NCBI RefSeq assembly: GCF_900184685.1
Contig: NZ_FXXL01000003.1
Location: 291,895 to 355,894 of the forward strand
Direction: 5' to 3'
Length of the DNA stretch: 64,000 nt
Origin: Butyricimonas sp. Marseille-P3923
GTDB lineage: Bacteria; Bacteroidota; Bacteroidia; Bacteroidales; Marinifilaceae
The position numbers and the translations under genes are program-made. The notes below the pieces were generated by a model that was not told the DNA's origin, searched no databases, and was given only the letters and a program-made list of their open reading frames with translations. Positions within the stretch are counted from its first letter, which is position 1. Each line of letters begins with the position of its first letter. Positions 60,226 to 64,000 of this stretch are shown piece after piece.

Positions 60226-60855
60226 ATGAGTACTGTTGCAGAACAAGTAGCGTCACATTTGCTACAAATCAAAGCGATAAAATTAGAGCCTAATCATCCT
60301 TTCACTTGGGCATCCGGTTGGAAATCACCGATCTATTGTGATAATCGTAAGACTTTGTCTTATCCTGAGGTGCGGACTTACATTCGGGATCAGTTCGTGG
60401 AATTAATTCGCGCGAAATACCCGCAAGTCGAATTGATTGCCGGGGTGGCTACCGGGGCGATTGCACAGGGTGCGTTGGTGGCTCAAGAAATGGGATTGCC
60501 GTTCGTGTATATACGTTCTGCGGCGAAAAGTCATGGATTGGAAAATTTGATAGAAGGAGAGTATAAGGCCGGACAAAAAGTGGTCGTTGTCGAGGATTTG
60601 GTTTCAACCGGAGGTTCCAGTCTGCAAGCCGTGGAAGCGTTGCGGAATGCCGGTTGTGAAGTGTTGGGTATGGTGGCTATCTTTACTTACGGGTTCCAGA
60701 AAGCGATAGATAATTTTGCTAACGCTCATTGCGAGTTGGATACGTTGAGTAATTACAATGCCATGATTGATTTGGCACAGAAGAGCGGGTACGTGAAGGC
60801 GGAAGAAGTGGCAAAACTGAAGGAGTGGAGAGTTAGTCCGGAAACTTACAAATAA
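60226..60855 (+). CDS. pyrE: orotate phosphoribosyltransferase
   Basis: A 209-residue enzyme of pyrimidine synthesis. It shows FTWASGWKSPIYCDNRKTLS (orotate/PRPP site), IAGVATGAIAQGALVAQEMG, IRSAAKSHGLENLIEGEY and the PRPP motif VVVVEDLVSTGGSSLQAVEA. Length is normal. It lies between the kinase-like gene and the SRPBCC gene with 20 and 26 bp gaps, so it is co-transcribed, apart from pyrC at 18052. Confidence 0.96.
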   Translation: MSTVAEQVASHLLQIKAIKLEPNHPFTWASGWKSPIYCDNRKTLSYPEVRTYIRDQFVELIRAKYPQVELIAGVATGAIAQGALVAQEMGLPFVYIRSAAKSHGLENLIEGEYKAGQKVVVVEDLVSTGGSSLQAVEALRNAGCEVLGMVAIFTYGFQKAIDNFANAHCELDTLSNYNAMIDLAQKSGYVKAEEVAKLKEWRVSPETYK

Positions 60856-60881
60856 TTTCGTGTATTTTAAATATTGAGTAT

Positions 60882-61349
60882 ATGGCTACACGAGTTGTTA
60901 GTGAGGTTCAAAAAATAAACAGTGCCATAGATGACGTGTATGCGTTTCTTTCCAATTTTGCCAAGTTCGGTTCAATGTTCGAAATGGCCGCCAAGATGGG
61001 TGCGGGGCAGCAACAGGGAATGCCGGAGATAGCCAGTAAGATAAAGGACGTGAGAACGACGGAAGATACTTGCACGTTTATGGTGGAAGGTCTTGGTGAA
61101 ATGGGATTGCAGATCGTGGAGAGAGAGGAGCCGAAATTGATCAAGATCAAAGGAGATGGTAGAGTGCCTTTTGACTTCGACCTGTGGATTCAATTGTTGA
61201 GTAACGGTCCTTACGATACACGTATGAAAATTACTTTTGAGGCAGAGTTGAATATGATGTTCAAGATGCTTTTGAAAGGTAAACTGGAAAAAGGTATCCA
61301 GCAGTTGGCGGAAGGCCTTGCAAAGATCCCTTACGGGTATATGAAATAA
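60882..61349 (+). CDS. SRPBCC/START-like protein
   Basis: A 155-residue protein with the helix-grip pattern: VSEVQKINSAIDDVYAFLSN, then the beta strands CTFMVEGLGEMGLQIVEREE and LWIQLLSNGPYDTRMKITFE, and a long C-terminal helix (LKGKLEKGIQQLAEGLAKIP). The fold binds hydrophobic ligands; no catalytic motif is seen. Its position after pyrE is one I recall from other Bacteroidales, hinting at a conserved but unknown link. A terminator follows at once. Confidence 0.8.
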   Translation: MATRVVSEVQKINSAIDDVYAFLSNFAKFGSMFEMAAKMGAGQQQGMPEIASKIKDVRTTEDTCTFMVEGLGEMGLQIVEREEPKLIKIKGDGRVPFDFDLWIQLLSNGPYDTRMKITFEAELNMMFKMLLKGKLEKGIQQLAEGLAKIPYGYMK

Positions 61350-61352
61350 AGA

Positions 61353-61385
61353 AAAAGCTCTTCGATAACCGAAGAGCTTTTTTTA
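61353..61385. terminator. terminator between SRPBCC gene and second DUF3276 gene
   Basis: AAAGCTCTTCG pairs with CGAAGAGCTTT over ATAAC, T tract on the plus side and A tract on the minus side. Confidence 0.85.
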
Positions 61386-61386
61386 T

Positions 61387-61740
61387 TTATTTTGCTAAAT
61401 CGTCAAAATCAATGTCATCAAATTCGTTTACCTCAACTTCTTCACTGATCTCCATTGTTTCTCCGTTAAGTGCTGCTTTGATATAAGCGACAGCTTCATC
61501 CAACCCTTCCGCGAATTTATCAAAGTCTTCCTTGTATAAAAAGATCTTGTGCTTTTCGTAATTTTGAGAACCGTCTTTATCAAATTTTTTCTTGCTCTCG
61601 GTAATCGTCAGATAGTAATCGTTATTACGAGTAGCTTTCACGTCAAAAAAATAAGTCCTTTTTCCCGCTCTCACCGGTTTTGAATAGATCTCGTCCCGAT
61701 CATTCATTTCCATACCTTCATTCTTTTCGTAACCTTCCAT
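61387..61740 (-). CDS. DUF3276 / PUR-alpha-like nucleic-acid-binding protein, copy 2
   Basis: A 117-residue paralogue of the protein at 34922-35221. The core GKRTYFFDVKATRNNDYYLT is identical, and KHKIFLYKEDFDKFAEGLDEA differs by two residues. It has an extended acidic tail (EEVEVNEFDDIDFDDLAK) absent from copy 1. A minus-strand TACTTTTG -7 box lies at 61774-61781. Confidence 0.88.
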   Translation of the reverse strand: MEGYEKNEGMEMNDRDEIYSKPVRAGKRTYFFDVKATRNNDYYLTITESKKKFDKDGSQNYEKHKIFLYKEDFDKFAEGLDEAVAYIKAALNGETMEISEEVEVNEFDDIDFDDLAK

Positions 61741-61773
61741 GTTAAATTAAAATTTTAATTAGACTTTGCGCAC

Positions 61774-61781
61774 CAAAAGTA
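61774..61781 (-). promoter_or_regulatory. -7 element for second DUF3276 gene
   Basis: TACTTTTG on the minus strand, 33 nt before the ATG; no clear -33 motif. Confidence 0.5.
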
Positions 61782-61963
61782 GAAAAAATAAACCAACAAC
61801 ATCGTTTTTTGGAACTTTTTTTTACCTCTGTCTATCAATATCTTAGTTGTGTGAAAACGTTTGAGATTACACGTGTATGTTCTTTTGCTATATAAAATAT
61901 TGATATATAACATATTATTGTGTATTTTGAAGGGAGCGTTTTACCGGAACGAAATAGAAATTA

Positions 61964-61993
61964 TTGTACGGAAAGAATAAAAGCGTATCTTTG
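61964..61993 (+). promoter_or_regulatory. promoter for trpS
   Basis: TTG at 61964-61966, 19-nt spacer, TATCTTTG at 61986-61993; leader about 25 nt. Confidence 0.65.
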
Positions 61994-62023
61994 TAGTGTA
62001 TAATTGTAAATATCAAGTAAACA

Positions 62024-63007
62024 ATGGAAACAGTAGTAAGTGGAATTAGACCCACGGGTAATTTGCATCTGGGGAACTATTTTGGAGCGATGAAGAATTT
62101 TCTGAAAATGCAGGATGAGTACAAATGCTTCTTTTTTATTGCAGATTGGCACTCGCTGACGACACACCCTCACCCGGGGAACGTGGTGGAGAACGTGCGG
62201 AAGATTCTGGCAGAGTATCTGGCTTGCGGTTTGGATCCGGAAAAAGCTACCATTTACGTGCAAAGTGATATAAAAGAGATTTTGGAGTTGTATCTCTTTT
62301 TAAATATGAATGCTTATCTCGGGGAGTTGGAACGTACTACCACGTTTAAGGAAAAAGCGCGTAAACAGCCGGATAACGTTAATGCCGGTTTGCTGACTTA
62401 TCCTACTTTGATGGCTGCAGACATTATTATACACAAGGCACACAAAGTGCCGGTGGGTAAAGATCAGGAGCAAAACATGGAGATGGCGAGGAAATTCGCT
62501 CGTCGTTTCAACACGATATATGGATATGAATTATTCCCGGAGCCGGCTTCATTCTCTTACACCGGGGAAGGAATAAAGATTCCGGGACTGGATGGTTCGG
62601 GGAAGATGGGAAAATCAGAGGGGAACGCGATTTATCTTATCGACGATGCCGCGACAATTCGCAAGAAAGTGATGAAAGCCGTTACCGATAGCGGACCCAC
62701 GGAGCCGAATAGCGAGAAACCTGAAGTCATTCGCAATCTGTTCACGTTGTTGGAAATCATGTCCGCGAAAGACGTGTATGATTATTTTGACGAGAAATAT
62801 AATAATTGCGAGATCCGTTATGGTGATTTGAAAAAGCAATTAGCGGAAGATATCGTTAATTTCTGTACCCCGATCAGGGAGCGGATTCTGGAATATGCCG
62901 CCAACACGGATTACTTGGATAAAGTAGCTGCCGATGGAGCCGAAAAAGCCCGTGCCAGTGCTTCTGCTACCATGAAAGAAGTGCGTAAACTTATCGGTTT
63001 TCGCTAG
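62024..63007 (+). CDS. trpS: tryptophanyl-tRNA synthetase
   Basis: A 327-residue class I synthetase charging tRNA-Trp. The HIGH-equivalent is PTGNLHLGNYFGA (residues about 9-21), the KMSKS-equivalent is GSGKMGKSEGNAIYL, and KVPVGKDQEQNMEMARKFA marks the tryptophan pocket region. Length is normal. It has a good promoter and precedes ruvA on the same strand. Confidence 0.96.
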   Translation: METVVSGIRPTGNLHLGNYFGAMKNFLKMQDEYKCFFFIADWHSLTTHPHPGNVVENVRKILAEYLACGLDPEKATIYVQSDIKEILELYLFLNMNAYLGELERTTTFKEKARKQPDNVNAGLLTYPTLMAADIIIHKAHKVPVGKDQEQNMEMARKFARRFNTIYGYELFPEPASFSYTGEGIKIPGLDGSGKMGKSEGNAIYLIDDAATIRKKVMKAVTDSGPTEPNSEKPEVIRNLFTLLEIMSAKDVYDYFDEKYNNCEIRYGDLKKQLAEDIVNFCTPIRERILEYAANTDYLDKVAADGAEKARASASATMKEVRKLIGFR

Positions 63008-63015
63008 TAAATGAC

Positions 63016-63075
63016 TAAAATTGAAAATTGAAGTGCATCGTCATTTTCAATTTTCAATTTTCAATTTTCAATTGT
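63016..63075. repeat. family B palindromic repeat between trpS and ruvA
   Basis: Left arm AAAATTGAAAATTGAA and right arm with four ATTTTCA-type units reaching to within one base of the ruvA ATG. It could place the ruvA start codon next to a hairpin. Confidence 0.75.
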
Positions 63076-63657
63076 ATGTATGAGTATATAAAAGGGATTC
63101 TGGTTGAAGTAACTCCGGCGTGTGCTATCGTGGATTGCGGGGGAATAGGGTATTCTATTCATGTTTCGGTGAACACGTATTCGAAAATTGCCGCACAGTC
63201 GGAAGTGATGCTTTATATTCATCAGATTGTACGTGAAGACGCACATTTATTATATGGTTTCTTCTCGAAAGAAGAGAGAACGCTGTTCCGGGCTTTGATT
63301 TCCGTGTCCGGTATTGGAGCGAACACGGCAAACGTGATGTTGAGTTCTATGACGGTCGAGGAAATTACCGGGGCAATTCTCACGGAAAATGTGAATGCGA
63401 TCAAGAGCGTGAAGGGAATAGGTATCAAGACAGCCCAGCGCGTGATTATTGAATTGAAAGATAAACTCGGAAAAGAGGGCGTTGCTGTCGAGAGTATTAA
63501 TTTACCTTCAAGTGCCGTTAGGGAGGAAGCTCAAGCAGCGTTAGTGATGTTGGGTTTTGCTCGGGCACAGGTGGCTAAAACATTAGATAAAATTCTGGCT
63601 ACCAATAGAGTGGAATCCGTGGAAGAGTTAATAAAATTGGCACTTAAGCATTTGTAA
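63076..63657 (+). CDS. ruvA: Holliday junction branch migration protein RuvA
   Basis: A 193-residue subunit that binds four-way junctions and loads RuvB. The N-terminal OB-fold starts MYEYIKGILVEVTPACAIVD; the two helix-hairpin-helix motifs are VSGIGANTANVML and VKGIGIKTAQRVIIELKDKL; domain III (EAQAALVMLGFARAQVAKTL) contacts RuvB. The ATG at 63076 is the family start; an upstream in-frame ATG at 63028 would translate the family B repeat. Confidence 0.95.
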   Translation: MYEYIKGILVEVTPACAIVDCGGIGYSIHVSVNTYSKIAAQSEVMLYIHQIVREDAHLLYGFFSKEERTLFRALISVSGIGANTANVMLSSMTVEEITGAILTENVNAIKSVKGIGIKTAQRVIIELKDKLGKEGVAVESINLPSSAVREEAQAALVMLGFARAQVAKTLDKILATNRVESVEELIKLALKHL

Positions 63658-63677
63658 TTAGGTCTCCCTCTCCCTTG

Positions 63678-63700
63678 CCCAACCTTTCCCTATGGTTGGG
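63678..63700. other. hairpin after ruvA
   Basis: CCCAACC (63678-63684) and GGTTGGG (63694-63700) form a perfect 7-bp stem over TTTCCCTAT, without a T tract. Confidence 0.5.
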
Positions 63701-63706
63701 CTATAC

Positions 63707-63750
63707 CATGAACGTAGCATAAACGTAGCATGTTCGTGGCATGAACGCAT
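63707..63750. repeat. 11-nt periodic repeat, four units
   Basis: Contiguous 11-mers CATGAACGTAG, CATAAACGTAG, CATGTTCGTGG, CATGAACGCAT. It has the same unit length as the repeats at 25286-25329 and 39839-39893 but a different sequence. No gene is seen in the 343 bp from ruvA to the window end. Confidence 0.75.
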
Positions 63751-63902
63751 GTAAGCGTTTTTGATTCGATGGAGGAGAGTCTTTGCACGCTTGTTACCCT
63801 AGAGCAACGATAGACATCCCCCGGGGTGTTGTCGGGTTTGATGTTTCCAACGTGTTGCAATCTAGTCTGTTGTAAAAAACTTAAAAAATAGTGGTCAGAA
63901 AA

Positions 63903-63935
63903 TTTGGAAAAAGGGAATTTCTTCGCTTATCTTTG
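63903..63935 (+). promoter_or_regulatory. strong consensus promoter at right edge (possible rRNA operon)
   Basis: TTTG at 63903-63906, 21-nt spacer, TATCTTTG at 63928-63935, followed by GCACCCGCTTTCGAGAGAGA and a GC-rich run with no open frame before the window ends. From memory this resembles leaders of Bacteroidota rRNA operons; the 16S gene itself is not in view. Confidence 0.55.
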
Positions 63936-64000
63936 CACCCGCTTTCGAGAGAGAGGGCGGGCGACGCGAGAAGCTTAAACGAGATACTGGAACGAGAGGT

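Noticed and set aside
63028..63075. RuvA start at 63028
   Set aside because: The extra 16 residues translate the family B repeat and are not part of the RuvA fold.

Overview
The window looks like chromosomal DNA of an anaerobic member of the Bacteroidales, most probably Odoribacteraceae (Butyricimonas/Odoribacter-like). The evidence is a type V (Mfa/Fim) fimbrial locus, Bacteroidota promoters (TTTG - about 19-21 nt - TAnnTTTG), lipoproteins and beta-barrel proteins typical of the phylum (DUF4270, YjbH-like, DUF3276), and fermentation genes for fumarate reduction and crotonyl/butyryl-CoA reduction. The genus is inferred from gene content only. No phage, IS transposase, integrase or CRISPR array was seen.

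Layout. 1-8080: fimbrial operon (truncated Mfa1-like fimbrilin, Mfa2-like anchor, two larger lipoprotein subunits, and an L-type-lectin-like secreted protein). 8480-10440: aspA and a DUF3332 lipoprotein. 10550-15626: recG, a short methyltransferase-like gene, a PduO-type cobalamin adenosyltransferase, a DUF2461 protein, then a Fic toxin facing a 56-codon VbhA-like antitoxin that is not in the usual annotation size range. 15770-25111: purD with a membrane protein; murF-glycosyltransferase-pyrC (minus strand); ispF; a secreted C1B peptidase; lpdA. 25658-29448: etfB-etfA-acyl-CoA dehydrogenase. 29716-34403: a four-gene envelope operon in which the two halves of YjbH/GfcD seem to be separate genes flanking a His-rich-tailed lipoprotein, ending with an OmpA-family protein. 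34507-40689: small membrane protein, DUF3276, rarA, kdsA, manA, a lipoprotein, an alpha/beta hydrolase. 40791-44299: frd/sdh CAB. 44585-52875: GH3-serine hydrolase fusion, TlpA-like lipoprotein, outer-membrane barrel, DUF4270 lipoprotein, kelch-type lipoprotein. 53512-63657: TPR protein, RsmF-like methylase, murB, acyl-ACP thioesterase, tRNA-Leu(GAG), sugar-kinase-like protein, pyrE, SRPBCC protein, second DUF3276, trpS, ruvA. The right edge carries a strong promoter that may belong to an rRNA operon.

How it works together. AspA makes fumarate from aspartate; FrdCAB reduces it to succinate; EtfAB with the acyl-CoA dehydrogenase fits butyrate formation. PurD, PyrC, PyrE, MurF, MurB, IspF, KdsA and ManA supply nucleotides and envelope precursors. 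The fimbrial and YjbH/OmpA operons build surface structures.

The most interesting signals are (i) the convergent, 3'-overlapping Fic/VbhA-like pair, each gene with its own promoter, (ii) the split YjbH operon, (iii) four families of dispersed, often palindromic intergenic repeats, some lying between genes of one operon, (iv) 11-nt-periodic tandem repeats in at least three gene-free stretches, and (v) a 530-nt gene-free region rich in inverted repeats before the TPR gene.
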